Assembly (NCBI GenBank): GCA_963513935.1
Contig: OY740765.1
Span: 119,169,362-119,233,361, forward strand
Reading direction: 5' to 3'
Length of the DNA: 64,000 bases
DNA from: Aphrophora alni
Lineage: Eukaryota; Arthropoda; Insecta; Hemiptera; Aphrophoridae
In this document: one piece after another, positions 33,575-45,579 of the stretch
Layout: each line of letters begins with the position of its first letter
Numbering within the stretch: position 1 is the stretch's first letter
Program-made: the position numbers and the translations under genes
Notes under the pieces: model-generated
Seen by the model: the letters and a program-made list of their open reading frames with translations, nothing else
What the model was told of the DNA's origin: nothing
Database searches by the model: none

Positions 33575-34414
33575 CTAAGCAACACTGGATGTCCAACTTT
33601 TCTGATGTTGACGTATTATAAATAGCAAATAATGGTTACGAGTGATGCGGTCATGCAGTATACTCTCAGCCGTGGACACCGTCTCTTCAGCCTAACTACG
33701 CGACGTGCTGTAAGTAAACATTTCACCACGGTGGTCGCTTATCCATGTTTTGGCATTTTGCGGCCAAAACCACACGAAACTTCATTACAACTTTATTCTA
33801 AATTCTGTTGAAACGTATTATTCTGCGTTTTCTCCTAATCCTATTTTATTCGTTTAAAAAAAATATATAAATTGATTTTACGGCGTTTTGGCGCCCCTTA
33901 CAACCAGCACCCAGGGCGGCCCACCAATTCGCCCCTCCCCCTAGGTACCTACTGAATGTAAAGTTATCTATAATACATCTCTAAGATGACAAATAGTGAA
34001 GTAACTGCCAGAAATGTAATTTGAACACTGTCCTTTCAAGAAAAGGTGATATTCGTATAGTTACGAGATCGGAGAGGGTCGAGTCGGCTCCTTCATATGA
34101 CTGCGGCCCGTCAGGACCGAGACACTGACGCGATGAAACGAGTAGAGACTGGTTAATGTATTACACATCTATGAGGCCCGTTAAGGCTAAACTACATCAA
34201 TAAAGTAACTATATACACAAAAAACCTGTGTTAAACCTCTTTTAAACAAACTTATCCTACTGAGTATGACTCTTTGACCTACTATTATAATTTAACATTT
34301 ATTACAAGGCCTAAGAAAGCAGCTTTTAATCATAATTTTAGAGAATTTGTTTCAATTACACTGTTTGATGGGGCTGAGTAATTAATCAATAATGGTGTCA
34401 ATAGACTTCTTTTT

Positions 34415-35950
34415 AAATGTTTTTTTTTTACCTTATCATTATACCATAGAATGCGACTAAGGAGAAGATTTGTTTTTGTTTTGTGTCTATCTTTAAAAAT
34501 AACAGAGTTATGAGCATTTAAACAGACACATTTTTATAAAATGATATTAGTTTTAACGAATTTGAGTGATCTATAACTGAGGTATCGGTTAAAAGATTAA
34601 AACCTAAATTGACAACACAAGGTGTAAAAATATCTTTCCATATACAGCATGATCCAATATTTTATGTTAAAAATGAGTTACCTTACATTCATAACAAATA
34701 TTCGAAATGCTTTCCTTATGAAATTTGGCAATGTACAAGTTGTACGAAGTAACCTCTCATGACGCTCTCTGTCATTTCTAAAAATTAATGTTTTTTTTTT
34801 AAATATAGGCGCAAAAAAATATTATAAAACTGTTTTCTTTGGGTCATTCTGGGCTGCTACAATAAAGTAAAACAATAATATCAAATTTTTAAAAATATAT
34901 CGATTAAAATAATGTAATAAATTTTTAGAACATACTGTATTTATTAAAATATTTGGAACCTCACTATAGCTGAGGTAAAGTTGTTTGCAATGACAGGTCG
35001 AAAGTATTTTGTAACTTGAAAGGAACCACAGATATGAAGCCGATTCCAAATTTCTCTGTATATTTGTTGAAAATGGAAAAAAAATAAAGTTTTTTAGAAA
35101 ACCAATTGTTTCTCTGATTATCTTATTATAAAAGTGATTTCTGATGACGGTGACTCACTGAATTGTGATTCTGTAAAATTACTATTAGCCTACCTATGTT
35201 ACTAAAGGAGATCGGTGATTCTCGCGTTTCAGTTATTTCTGTTATGATAGCTAACGTTACAGATATAGTAAAACGATCATCCGAATAAATGGATTATTTT
35301 TAATCTACTTACTTTGAAAAGAAAAATTGATAAGGAATACCTATCACTGAAGTAATTACCAATGATGTGTTACTAGATATAACACAATATCGATTGTCGA
35401 TCAGAGCAATGACGCATCCGTAATACGACTTTTCGCAATAATTTCAATTTGCCATTAAATAGGGATACTATGATGGGTGTAAAATTGGTAAGAGATATTT
35501 GTTTCATATGGAATAAATATAACTGTTTACATACGATATTACTACTACCAACATCGTCATAAAATTATAAAAATGCATATCAATAGGCCTACTCATACGT
35601 CAAACAATAAATGAGTCATGATATTTGATGTTTCTGTCGATGATTAAAATTCAGTCAAAGTGTTATTTATTAACACCGTCTTGTGGTTTTATGTTTTAAT
35701 TTAGCAGTTATTTATTTTTTGCAATGTACTTACTATGTATGAACTCTATAGTTAAAAAGTTAGAATGTGCAGTATGTGAAAATATTTATGAACAAGATTC
35801 TTATATTTGGGTATAATGTTGGACGTTAGGTTAACTTGGAAAAAAGCACGAGGAAATGAAAAAAAACTGAACTTTTAAAAACTCGAAGAAACACCCTACG
35901 TGAAAACATATTCTACTTTAACGTTGTGCGAAGTCAAAGTATGTGAATGC
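34415..35950. other. AT-rich stretch without recognised gene
   Basis: No supported coding sequence. Several short frames on the minus strand (for example 34822-35049) look like translated AT-rich DNA. Confidence 0.45.
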
Positions 35951-35954
35951 ATAT

Positions 35955-36764
35955 ATAGTGACTGAAAAGAAAGTACCACCCTCTCTTATGTTTATAAAAT
36001 ATTTGAGATATCTGAATTCCGTTTGTAACAATCTCTTTAGGTGAGAGGAGCGATCTAAAAAAGCAAAGGCGTAGGTTATTTTAATTGTGAGGGATGGTGG
36101 TTGCTCAAAATATCAAAAAGCACGTATAGGCTTGTGATGCCTCATTTTAAACTTCACTGTGATACAAGAAACATTACAAAGAAAATTAAATTCTGACCAT
36201 CCAAAACAAAATGCTGGTCAAAAGAGTTATTTTACTTACGGAACTAGGTTGCTTCGGTACATCCACTTGGATGTCATTTATGTATTTTTACCTCATATTA
36301 AATGTTCAAATTGTTTTCCCTGAACATACAGCAATACGGTTTCTCTTCAAACATTTTTTTTCAAAAGTTATGTTAGGTTAGTTGGTAATTTAAGAGATTC
36401 CCCACAAAACAAGGTCTTTTATTTGTAACAGTGAACCAACATTATGGAAAATCGCTTGTCTTGGCTTCTGAGTCGTCTAGCTTCGTAAATGAAATAACTC
36501 TTTTGGCCGCCATTTGTTTTTGGAGGTCATAATTTAATTTTCTTAGTAATGTTTCTTGTTTCACAGATACATTTAACATGAGATATCATAAGCCTATACG
36601 TCCCATTTTGAATTTTTTAGCAACTCCACACCATAACCTAGCATCTAGCCCCACACAATTAAAATAAGAGAGATTGCCCCTCTCACAGACATTACTGCAT
36701 ATAAAATTAAATATCCCAAATATATTTTTAAATTGTGGGGGGTAGCTTCTTTTCAGCTACTCTG
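35955..36764. mobile_element. Fold-back element J (about 810 bp)
   Basis: The two halves are inverted copies of each other over about 280 bp. Outer ends are GTGACTGAAAAGAAAGTACC (35958-35977) and the complement of GTAGCTGAAAAGAAGCTACC (36741-36760). Inner matches include TTATTTTAATTGTG, ACGTATAGGCTT.TGAT, ACAAGAAACATTAC.AAGAAA and AAAGAGTTATTT.A.TTACG. The spacer is about 190 bp and there is no coding capacity. Its ends differ from the ACACCCTGTA group. Confidence 0.75.
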
Positions 36765-37079
36765 TAAAACAAATATATACTGATTAATTAATATTTAAAA
36801 AAGTAAGATTAATTGATAAAAAACATTCTACATCACTCGCTATGGATTTATAAAAACAATATTTCAATTTTACCTTTAAGATGCTTATACAATTTATAAG
36901 CCAACGAAAACATTTTATGTTTAAAATTGTTCTAAAGATGGCTTAAGACGTGGGATCAATTATATCAGGAGCATGTCATATTTATTAATGTATCGAGGGG
37001 ACAAAAAAGATATATTTATGAAATACCTTACCAGCATTGCACCAATAAACTTCCTCCAGAGCTCAAAGCATGTACAATA

Positions 37080-38470
37080 CAGATAAGGGCGCTTATTAGG
37101 ACTATGACTAGTTTTATTGGTGATAATAATGAAAAAGGTTCATGAACATATGTCCAAGGAAAGGCTTCGTTTTCCGTCTGTCGGTCATTTTGTGTTTTAA
37201 AAAAATGAGTACTGTTGAAATTAATAAGATTATATTAATTTTTAATTTGGTATCCCCATTGTTTACACTATTTTTTATTAGTATACCAAGGTCCAAGACT
37301 TTACTAAGTAAATATTCAAAATGGCAACTGTTGAAATTTTATGTCAAATATCTCGCAACCCGTATATTTTATAAGAAACAAAATATTAATATTTTTTATT
37401 GATAAACAAAATGGATTTTTTAATTTCTCTGTAATTAAAAAAATAATTAAGTTATTGTTAAAAAACCTAAAAAGAAAAAAAATTGGTAATTATCAAGAAC
37501 ACACAAAACATTATGATAGACCTAAGTTATTTCTTATTATAGGCTACAATACCAATAACTCGTGATAAACAGAAATATTTTGTTATCATAACATACTCAA
37601 AAAGTAAACTTTAACTTATTTAAAACTTTAAAATTTTCTATTTAAAGTTTAACTTATTTTTGTTTTGAAGTTTACTTTATTTACACCAATTTTCTCAGAA
37701 TGTAATTCTTTACAAGTTTTGTTTAAAAGTTTTATGTGTTCGTTACCCATTTAACAACGTTTTTTGTAGATCAAACATAAAAACGGGGATTTTACCACAA
37801 TATTTGCGTTCTACCCCAGATTTCTCAAGAACTAAAGCAGTTAAGGTTCTGTGACCTGTTTTATTCGACTTTTCAATACGTAATATTTTTATTTCTTCGA
37901 TGCGTGAGCAGTTGTCAATTTTTGTAAGTCAAAGTTGTAACATAGATAATTTTAAAGTTCTTAACAAGTTAAAATCTACTTTTTTATTATGTTATGATAA
38001 AAAAAATATTGCTTTTTACCACGAGTTTTAATAATAAATAACTAGTAGGCCTATCATAATATTTTGTGTGTTCTTGATAATTACCAATTTTTTTAGTTTT
38101 AGGGTTTTTGACGATAACTTAATTATTTTTTAAATTACAGAACTAAATAAAAAAAATTAATAATTATTAAAAAATATAAATATATTGTCTCTTATAAAAT
38201 ATACGGGTTCCGAGATATTTGACTTAAAAAATTTCAACGGTCGCCATTATGAATATTTACATACTGATAAAAAATAATATAAACAAGGCGGATACCAAAT
38301 TTAAACTCAATCTTACTAATTTCAAAAGTTATCATTAATTCAACACAAAATGGGCGACAGATGAAAACAAAGCGTTTCCTGAGACTTATGTTCATGTGAA
38401 CTTTTTTCATTATTTTCACCAGTAAAACTAATCTTGAATTTCTTTCCGTTTCTTTGTGAAACACCCTGTA
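37080..38470. mobile_element. Fold-back element H (about 1.39 kb, arms over 500 bp)
   Basis: The left arm (about 37100-37640) and right arm (about 37945-38470) are inverted copies. Matches include TGGTAATTATCAAGAACACA, AATATCTCG.AACCCGTATA, TTTAATTTGGTATCC, AACATATGTCC or ACATAAGTCTC, and the inner AAAATTTTCTAT or AAAATTATCTAT. The right end is ACACCCTGTA. The spacer is about 300 bp. Short open frames in the arms are not conserved between them. Confidence 0.8.
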
Positions 38471-39249
38471 TTTTAATGCTTCAAGTTAGTTTTACTTACA
38501 TATAAATTTAAATATATTTTTAGTAATAATGCCGTGTGTATGACTATTTATAGATAGAATTAGTATACTTTATATCTGGCTAAGTAGACTCAGCATTTCA
38601 CGAAAAAGTAGTAAATTTATATATTGTACAATACAGCTCCTTTTTCGTGACAATAGAAAACATACATTATTAAATGATGGTGTCACAAAATAGGCAATTC
38701 TTTTGTTGATCACCTATCTTTCACTACATTAATATGATATAGAAGATATAAAATCTCTTCTACATTATCTCTTTGTAAAAAATCAAAAAGTGTATTAATA
38801 TAGTTATTTTCCCATTTGTATCAGTGGTTTGTGAGTTTTTCTAAATTTTTTATATGTTACTTTTTTTCTTTTGTTCAAACAAATGAATAAATATTATATT
38901 AATTCAATTTATCTGTTAAATATTTCTTTAAAAGTGATTGTTTGAGAAGTGAATATGGAAGTTTCGAACTGTCAAATTAATACATACATAACCTATATGT
39001 CAATTTAATACGTTTCATTTTCAGTTTTTAGGGTGAAAAAAATGAATTCCGCTCTAAAGTACTATTTTTTCCTTTTCAAAGTAAGGTCTGTACTAATCTT
39101 CAAATAGCTAACATAGTTATTATGGTGTATCATATTCTGTCAGTATGTATTTATAGTTTGGTATTATGATATAATTATTTTAATAAATATTATGAATTAC
39201 GTTTTCAACTAACTCTCCAGTCTAATTCCTTTAGATTACGTTAGGCCTT

Positions 39250-40186
39250 CTTGTGTTGGATTAAAGTCCCGCATATATTGCAATAACTCAACCTCTGGTT
39301 TACGTATGAAGGTAATAGACATATAAATGAAAAGCTCTTGGTTAGGGCTATCTACAGGATGTGCCAAAACACAGATTTCTCATACACGATGTTCCGAACA
39401 AAATATAAAACCTATTTTCCTCTCTTTTTGTATTGTAAGCGTATAAATGTTTTCCCACCTAAGTTACTCTTAAAACGTCCCTTTATTTTTGTGAAAAGAG
39501 AATCTTTTTTATTTTACTTAGATACGAAGTTATAAAGAATCAAATTTTACAGCAATACAGCAAATTTGTGACTAAAATTAAAAGCGATCCTATAGTCCTA
39601 CATGCATTTTATAATTGTCAAGTAGTTCTTGGTGGACATTCAACATGATTAACACGGATTCCGACGTTTAGTTATCTATGGTTAACGTTCTTCAGATAAA
39701 CAGTTTTACTACAGATTAAAATTTTTGATTTATCTTAGAGTTTTGTATTGTACACGAAATAAAATTAAATCTCTTTTTAAAAATTATTTTTGGAAAACCT
39801 TTTGCATTTAGTTACATTATCAGATAGCAAATGTGTTTAACTTTCCAAAAATTTGTCATATAAATGTTTTTCTTGTGTTATGGCTGAGTAATAATGAAAT
39901 AAGAGTTTAACATTTGATTCCTCGTAACTTAGTATCTAAGTAAAATAAAATGATTATTCTTGGGAGTAACTGGGGGGGGGGGGGCATGGATTATCTTACA
40001 TTTTAAAAAGAGGAGACTAAATAAGTTCATGTTTTCCGGAACACTCTGTATATATAACCTGTGTTTCGGCACAACCTTTACATAGTGACAAACAAGACCT
40101 TTCCAATGATGTGTCTATCACTTTCCTACGCTTAGTAGAAGCTGAGATATTGCAATGTATGCTGGACTTTCATCCAACCTGTATAT
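39250..40186. mobile_element. Fold-back element E, complete copy
   Basis: Inverted arms of about 340 bp are separated by about 250 bp. Ends read TTGTGTTGGATTAAAGTCC on the left and, inward from the right, CAGGTTGGATGAAAGTCC. Further matched blocks are TTGCAATA.CTCA, GTGCC.AAACACAG, GTTACTC, TTATTTTACTTAGATAC and the TTCC/TCATTATT region. A run of 12 G lies in the right arm near 39971. No transposase. Confidence 0.75.
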
Positions 40187-40489
40187 TACTAAATTGTACA
40201 GGAATAAATATCACCACCTAGCAGCTAGCAAAAGAAGTTGAATGTGAAATTCGTTCACCACTATTCACCTTCAATTTACGGTAAAAGTTAAAATACATTT
40301 TTCTACGTCGTAAAATATTCAAATTAAATTAAATTGCATTAATTTGTTTATTAACAACTCCAAAGTTTTCTACAAACTTAATGCGGCAATCAATTTGGGT
40401 TGATTCAAAGGAATTTAGTTTTGTTTTGGCAATTTTTTCCACTCATTAAGACCTTTACAATGGTCACATGAACTATTTACGATATTTGA

Positions 40490-40590
40490 ATTCTGTCCCC
40501 GACGCTATTAGAATATTCAGGTTTTTATTGTATGTACTTTTCTTCATTTTATGTATAAGGCGATAGCGATCGAAATGTTTATTTTTCTTT
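40490..40590 (-). repeat. Dispersed coding-like repeat S, partial copy
   Basis: Only the part equivalent to GACGCTATTAGAATATTCA through AAGGCGATAGCGATCG is present, in reverse orientation relative to 11971. Confidence 0.4.
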
Positions 40591-40689
40591 AAACAACAGG
40601 AAAATACAATTATTGAAGAGACTAAACAATATATGATGTGTGTATTTTCTAAGCAGGGTGTTATTTGTTACATTTGGGGAAGGATTTTG

Positions 40690-41170
40690 ATATATGCAGT
40701 CAAGATTCATTTTTGATATTGACAATTATTCCTGATCCGAAATATTTTTTACTTGCGACTTTCCACTCGGGTTTGGGTGATTATTCTTCACATTTCGCTA
40801 ACATTTAAATTAAATCAGTAGAGCCGATTTTGAGAAATGACATCTTTTATAACTCCACCGTAGATATTTTGGTTTTTACACATACCATAGGGACGACATT
40901 TTTTAGAGAGATTGCAACCAATAGGTTTTTTTGGTGATTAGAAGCCAAACTTGAGCAAAATTTGATCAAAGTCATTCTAACCGATTTTGAGAAAATCGTA
41001 ATTTAGGGATATTTTTTATAGTGAGCTACTCCTAAAATTTAAGTTACAAATGAAAATACAAAAATATGGCCAAAGTATGTATACAAACTAAATTTTATAA
41101 CATTCGTTGAACGCGTTTGTGGTGTAGAACACTGTAAATACGACGAACAGACAGACAGACATCATTACAA
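40690..41170. repeat. Dispersed repeat family L, copy 1
   Basis: Similar to 62745-63180. Shared blocks are CGGGTTTGGGTG or CGGGCTTGGGTG, AATCAGTAGAGCCGATTTTG or ATCGGTGAAGCCAATTTTG, GAGAAAT, ACCAATA.G.TTT, and near the end AACGCGTTTGTGG.GTAGA.. or ACACGTTTGGGATGTAGAG. Non-coding. Confidence 0.55.
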
Positions 41171-41269
41171 AAACGACGTTTTTGGACTTAGAGAACATCA
41201 AAACATATTTATGAGCATACAATGTCTTAACAATCACATAATCATCTCTATACTACATTTATGTTTGAA

Positions 41270-41420
41270 TCTAAAAAGTGTAAGACCCAATATTGATCCT
41301 TGCAGAACTCCATCATGTAACCTCCTTCCAACGGAAAAGAGAGAAGAGAAAGTACGTAGACTGTTGGCAAAGTGACTTTTAATGCCTGTTTTATTCTCAG
41401 TCACCAACAAATCCTAATAT
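41270..41420 (-). pseudogene. Tiny LINE reverse-transcriptase fragment
   Basis: Minus-strand reading at about 41311-41284 gives GVLQGSILGL, the non-LTR reverse-transcriptase block 3 signature (G-x-PQG-S-x-LGP) with two changes. Surrounding frames are broken and the copy extends perhaps 100 bp on either side. Confidence 0.5.
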
Positions 41421-41769
41421 TATATGATAAATACAATACAAAAAGTATATCAGAAAGCAAGAACCAGTAACTACGGTAACGTCACTGAATTTTTAAAAAG
41501 TAACTTTTCTTCAACTTTTTACAACTACCTGTGACTTTTCAGAAAACTTTATGATACGGAAGACTATAATACCGAAAATATTTTAAATAGAATTTCAAAA
41601 TCTACTGTCTAAGTGACTACAAAAAAAGTTTTTAACAATATATATTTTTTTTAAACTGAGCTGCTTTGAAAACTCTAAACCTATGCTGCTATACTCGAAG
41701 TTACTCTGCTCATAATGTCATTAAAAATATTGAATGCAAAATAGTATGGCGAGTACAACTTGAAAATGT

Positions 41770-41791
41770 AAAAAAAAAAAAAAAAAAAAAA
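41770..41791. repeat. Poly-A tract
   Basis: About 22 consecutive A. It could be the tail of a retroposed sequence ending here, but no upstream element was identified. Confidence 0.7.
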
Positions 41792-42137
41792 TGGTTAGGT
41801 CATGAAAAATAGCTATTTCGCTAAAAATTTCAACAACGCCTATTTCTAATGAACAAAATAAACAGTTCAATAATATTGCACGAACTTTCTCACTCACACA
41901 TCTCAAAAACCCAATAAAAACAAACCAAAACTAATCGTCACAAAAATTCATTTCGGTATTCGTCAATCAAAAAGTGGAAATATATATTTGGCATCGAATT
42001 TCAATAAAAATTTGAACTTTTTGGAATTTAAATCCTTTTTTTTTTTTTTTGTTGAATCTCTAGATTGTAAAAAATTATGTTTTTAATCTATGTTTAACAA
42101 AAATCATCACAAATAGGTTTGGTTAGGTGGTTATATA

Positions 42138-42440
42138 GAGAACGTCCTGAAAAAAGTGGACTGGCTATTCATTTTCGGTTTATATACATTAAAAAAATAA
42201 TAAAAATGTCAATATATAATCGGATTCCAACGTTTTGTTCTTTTACAAATAAATCATTATAATTTCAGAAACAGATAAAATATTGAGTTCACATTTGGTA
42301 TAAGCATTTTTTTATATTACGTTTTACAAGTTTATCAAATACTTTTTATTTTTTAATAATTTTCAAAAAGGCAGCGATTTAAAACTTTTTACGTCAAATA
42401 TCTCCAAAACCAACTTTAAAAAATGTTAAACGGCCACATT
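42138..42440. mobile_element. Half copy of fold-back element G
   Basis: It starts CGTCCTGAAAAAAGTGGACTG and continues GGCTATTCATTTTCGGTTTA, AACAGATAAAATATTGAGTTC, ATTACGTTTTACAAG and ATATCTCCAAAACC. It is collinear with one arm of 58601-59168. The other arm is absent. Confidence 0.6.
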
Positions 42441-42469
42441 TTGAAAAATAATAATAATAAAGTCTTCGC

Positions 42470-42700
42470 GTGTGGTACAATTGTTAAACGTTTCGTACCC
42501 GGGTCCTGGGTGTCTGGCCCTGGGGTTGCGCCCCGGTACTTACCTTCGTGTAACATGATTATCATGAAGCAACAGCCAAAGGGTATAAATACCTGTGCAG
42601 GGTGGGAATCAGAGCTTAGTCTTTCAGATAGATAGTCAGTAAGCAGACCAGACAACAACGACGACGGACGGACAGCGTGTCGAACCACTTTTTCAATTTC
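42470..42700 (+). promoter_or_regulatory. GC-richer island with TATA-type core promoter (possible solo LTR)
   Basis: After a GC-rich stretch (CCCGGGTCCTGGGTGTCTGG) comes GGGTATAAATACCTG (TATA near 42583). About 30 bases on there is an ATCAGAGCTTAGTC initiator-like region, then CAGATAGATAGTCAG and AGCAGACCAGAC-type downstream elements. That order is characteristic of insect TATA promoters, including those in LTRs. No long coding frame follows. It may be a solo LTR or the 5' end of an unidentified element. The frames on both strands here are not protein-like. Confidence 0.4.
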
Positions 42701-42789
42701 CGAAGGCCATGAAACGTGAAAGTCAAAAAACGGGAGTCAAAATTTTACGAGTTTACTATACACTAAAGTAAAAATTCATTCTTGTTATC

Positions 42790-42915
42790 AGGGTCGAAAG
42801 AGAACAAAAGTTGATCAAAAGAGACCTGATAGGAAATATGGAAGCGGTAGATTTATTTAAAAATTACGCGAAGAAATGTGTAGATCCAGATAGAATCACT
42901 CTGATTATACTATTG
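42790..42915 (+). repeat. Dispersed coding-like repeat S, copy
   Basis: It contains GGGTCGAAAGAGAACAAAAG, TTGATCAAAAGAGACCTGAT and GTGTAGATCCAGATAG. It is more diverged than the 11971 copy. Confidence 0.5.
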
Positions 42916-43339
42916 CTCTCTACAAGTGTGCCCATATCTTTACATCACACTCTACGAGTATAATCACAATAAGGATAATAAGAGAAACGTAGTAAAATTT
43001 CACCTTGTGAACTTTAGTTAAAGAAAACTACCTATAACTATATTTTTTTAATTGTATTTATATAACGCTCCAAATAAGGCAATGTACTATTACACTAATA
43101 AAAATAACCAACTTGTTTTTCTCTACCCACCGTCCTTGGTGATATTAAAAACCGTTACTGGAGCAATTAACTAAACTGTGAAATAACCGGATAAAATATG
43201 CAATATTTGTAAATCGTATTCTTTAAATATACTTTTAATAGCTAATTGCGTATTGTAAATACAGATATAAATATTATACATAAAGCTGCCCAATAGATGA
43301 GTGTTTTTGTACATATTATGTGTTTCACAGTGTTTCCCG

Positions 43340-43640
43340 AAATTTACGCGAACGGAAGATCAAAGTGCTAATTTACATTTTTGACAATAACTTCACTATT
43401 TGTCATTGTAGAGATGTGAGGTTGGTACCATTTATGTGCAGAATATTTAGTGTGTTAAATAACACACAAGATACGAACAAACATCTGTTTAAAATGACGC
43501 CACTTTCACATTTGCAAATCGATTTTTCAGAATTTCAATAGGGTTCTAATTTCACCTAAACAAAATATCATGTTCCTCTCTACTTATCATGCTTACGTAT
43601 ACACGACAACGACTACGGACGGACAGCATGTCGAATAAAC
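43340..43640. repeat. Dispersed repeat family M, copy 2
   Basis: Matches 15620-15950. Its tail (ACGGACGGACAGCATGTCGAA) also matches 42663-42690, so part of the family lies beside the promoter-like island. Confidence 0.5.
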
Positions 43641-45125
43641 CACTTTCTCAGTATTCTGAGGATGGTTTCATAAAACGTCAAGATTGGTCAAACAACGTAG
43701 ATCAAAATGTTTTCCAACAACCGAACTTCGTATACTGGGTAATATTAGACACTAAGATGCAAAATGGATGCACGTATTTCAAAAATGTGTTTGGCAGATT
43801 GAAGGCGATTCTAGGTCCCCGTCCCGTGTCTACTTAATCTGTGCGAGTTCTCATTGCGTGTTTTACACTTATACTTGTATTTAACATGAATAAGATAACT
43901 CAGAATGTCCCCGCGTGTGAAGTGACCTTAAATCAAATTTACGGACTCACTACTTCTTCTTCAGAGTCCTTCATTCAACCTTACTTGCTTTTTAATTCAG
44001 CTCCAGAAGGTTTTAATATATGTACTCTCGAATACACTGTAGGGGCCGGTCTTTATCTAACAATTTAGAGAGGGAGCAGGAAGCAAGAATATTTCTTATT
44101 TATTTTTTAAACTACTTTAAAATCTCGCTTGCAGTGCCTTTATAGTTCCTAATGGCTAATTTGGATGTCTTGGGTTAATAAGCCCGAATATACGTCTGAC
44201 CCATTTGTAATACTGTAAACAGCTAGCAATTAAAATAAATTTCCCTTTTTTTTGAACATGTTAATGGTGGGGGGGATTGTTTTATACGTTTTATTGACTC
44301 CTTTTTATTATTTTCCCAGTTATCATATTAGCGGTATCATATTCACTAATATTAGATATCTTGTCTTCATGCTTCGAGTGTGTAAAAATTTACATGGTTT
44401 TACAATAGTAATTTTTAAAAAGAATGTTTAAATTAAAACTGCTATCTATTACAAATGCATGTTAATAGATTTACAAATATTTCCTCAGTTTATTTATTGA
44501 GAATATTCAAAATTACTTAATGATTGCGTGGTGAATCTTTCTTTTTAATGCAAATCGCTTTGTTCCCTAGCTACAGTTTAAAGTTTAAAATGTTCAATCT
44601 CATAATCTCCCTGACATTCTTGTTTAGGCTGCGAAATCTAATCACTATTTTCTGTTGGCCCATCTCTAACTCACGAAGCTACAAACTTGGACCTTTTGTA
44701 TTCCTTAAAACGTTCTTTGGAAATTAATTTATTTGTGCCAGTTGAACTTATCATATAGATTTTTATATTCACAATTACTCATTCTGTCTCTGTTTTACAA
44801 GTGCCTTCACAATGTATAATTATTTTTCCTTTTAGTTTATTTCGATTTTATTTACTAATTATCCCTAAGACTTGAGTTACTTCTTTGATTGCCTTTTGTT
44901 AAAGATGAAGGGGATATTCCCCCCCTCTAATTATTCAGATTATTCTGCAAATGTCTAATTTTTAACATGACATTTAATCTAGACATTATTTTCTTTTAGT
45001 ATTGGTAAGGACATTTATAGAGTTTACTTAATTATTTAATTGTTTTCTTTTTTAAAGCAAGGGTTTAAAGATAGACATATTGATCCACCTTTTATGTGAT
45101 TTGTTTTGTGTTCACATGTTTTTCA
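43640..45125. other. Non-coding stretch between repeats
   Basis: No supported gene. A frame at 43841-44068 begins with a hydrophobic stretch but has no ATG at its start and no family match. A 3' LTR for the Gypsy element was looked for here and not found. Confidence 0.4.
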
Positions 45126-45579
45126 TTAACTCACTTGTAGAGTTGCACCCCTGTCTATTAATATGTCAGGAATCAAGTACAAGGTTATAACTTTATGTAA
45201 TAAATGTTTACTTATAGTTTCGATTATTTGTTCCTCTAACGGCATGAAGGTTGCATATCTCGTAAAATGGTCTACTGAGCTTAATATGTATTTATTATTA
45301 TTTGTAATACGGGACATTGGGCCTAATAGGTCCATGCTATTTACTGTAAGGTTTACTGGGTTCTGTAAAAATATCGCATGAAAGGGCTTTCGAGTTACAA
45401 GTTTTGCAAGCGAGTACATAGTTGTTAACATTAATTTCCATATTTAGAGAAACATATTTTGTTTTTACCCTATTTAATATCGTTTGAATAGCAGCGTGTC
45501 CCGTTGTAGAGAAATCATGGTTCAAATGATTTTTTTTTGTCTCAACGATTCGGGCTATAAAATTAATTTGACCTCCCAT
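45126..45579 (-). pseudogene. Gypsy integrase (zinc-binding and start of catalytic core)
   Basis: Frame 45337-45579 holds the HHCC zinc-binding segment: H in STTGHAAIQT and the pair C-x2-C in VLACKTCNS. The overlapping frame 45126-45431 continues with the catalytic core start, NSMDLLGPMSR (first Asp of the D,D-35-E triad), NNNKYILSSVDHFTRYATFM and a degraded second-Asp region (LIDRGAT, usually TDRG). The third acid and the C-terminus are missing. A frameshift separates the two parts. Confidence 0.75.

Larger units (their letters stand above)
31738..33954. mobile_element. hAT-type element with CAGTGACGTACC ends
   Basis: The left end is CAGTGACGTACCTACG. The right end, read inward, is CAGTAGGTACCTAGGGGG, followed by GGGGCG-rich sequence typical of hAT subterminal regions. 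The flanks, CCTGTAAT on the left and AATGTAAA on the right, are both close to CATGTAAT found at the matching uninterrupted site (54417-54424), consistent with a decayed 8-bp duplication. No hAT transposase is visible. A PIF/Harbinger element occupies 32510-33574 inside it. Confidence 0.55.
31440..34410. repeat. Dispersed repeat family K, copy 2, interrupted
   Basis: The segments 31440-31737 and 33955-34410 are collinear with 54090-54415 and 54416-54850. Shared blocks are AGGGTAA, GACATGTAGTCCGTC or ACATGTCGTCCGTCGTCGT, GATTTCAATTCTGC.TGTAAT at the break, then TTTTGAACTCT or TTTGAACACT, ATATAGTTA or GTATAGTTAC, AACCTGTG and GATGGGGCTG. The hAT-type element at 31738 splits it. The copy at 54090 is the uninterrupted form. 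Confidence 0.65.

Noticed and set aside
43589..43837. 82-codon forward frame
   Set aside because: Its first part overlaps dispersed repeat M; no known domain seen.
43841..44068. Frame with a signal-peptide-like start
   Set aside because: Begins at a non-ATG codon, has no family match and sits between repeats.
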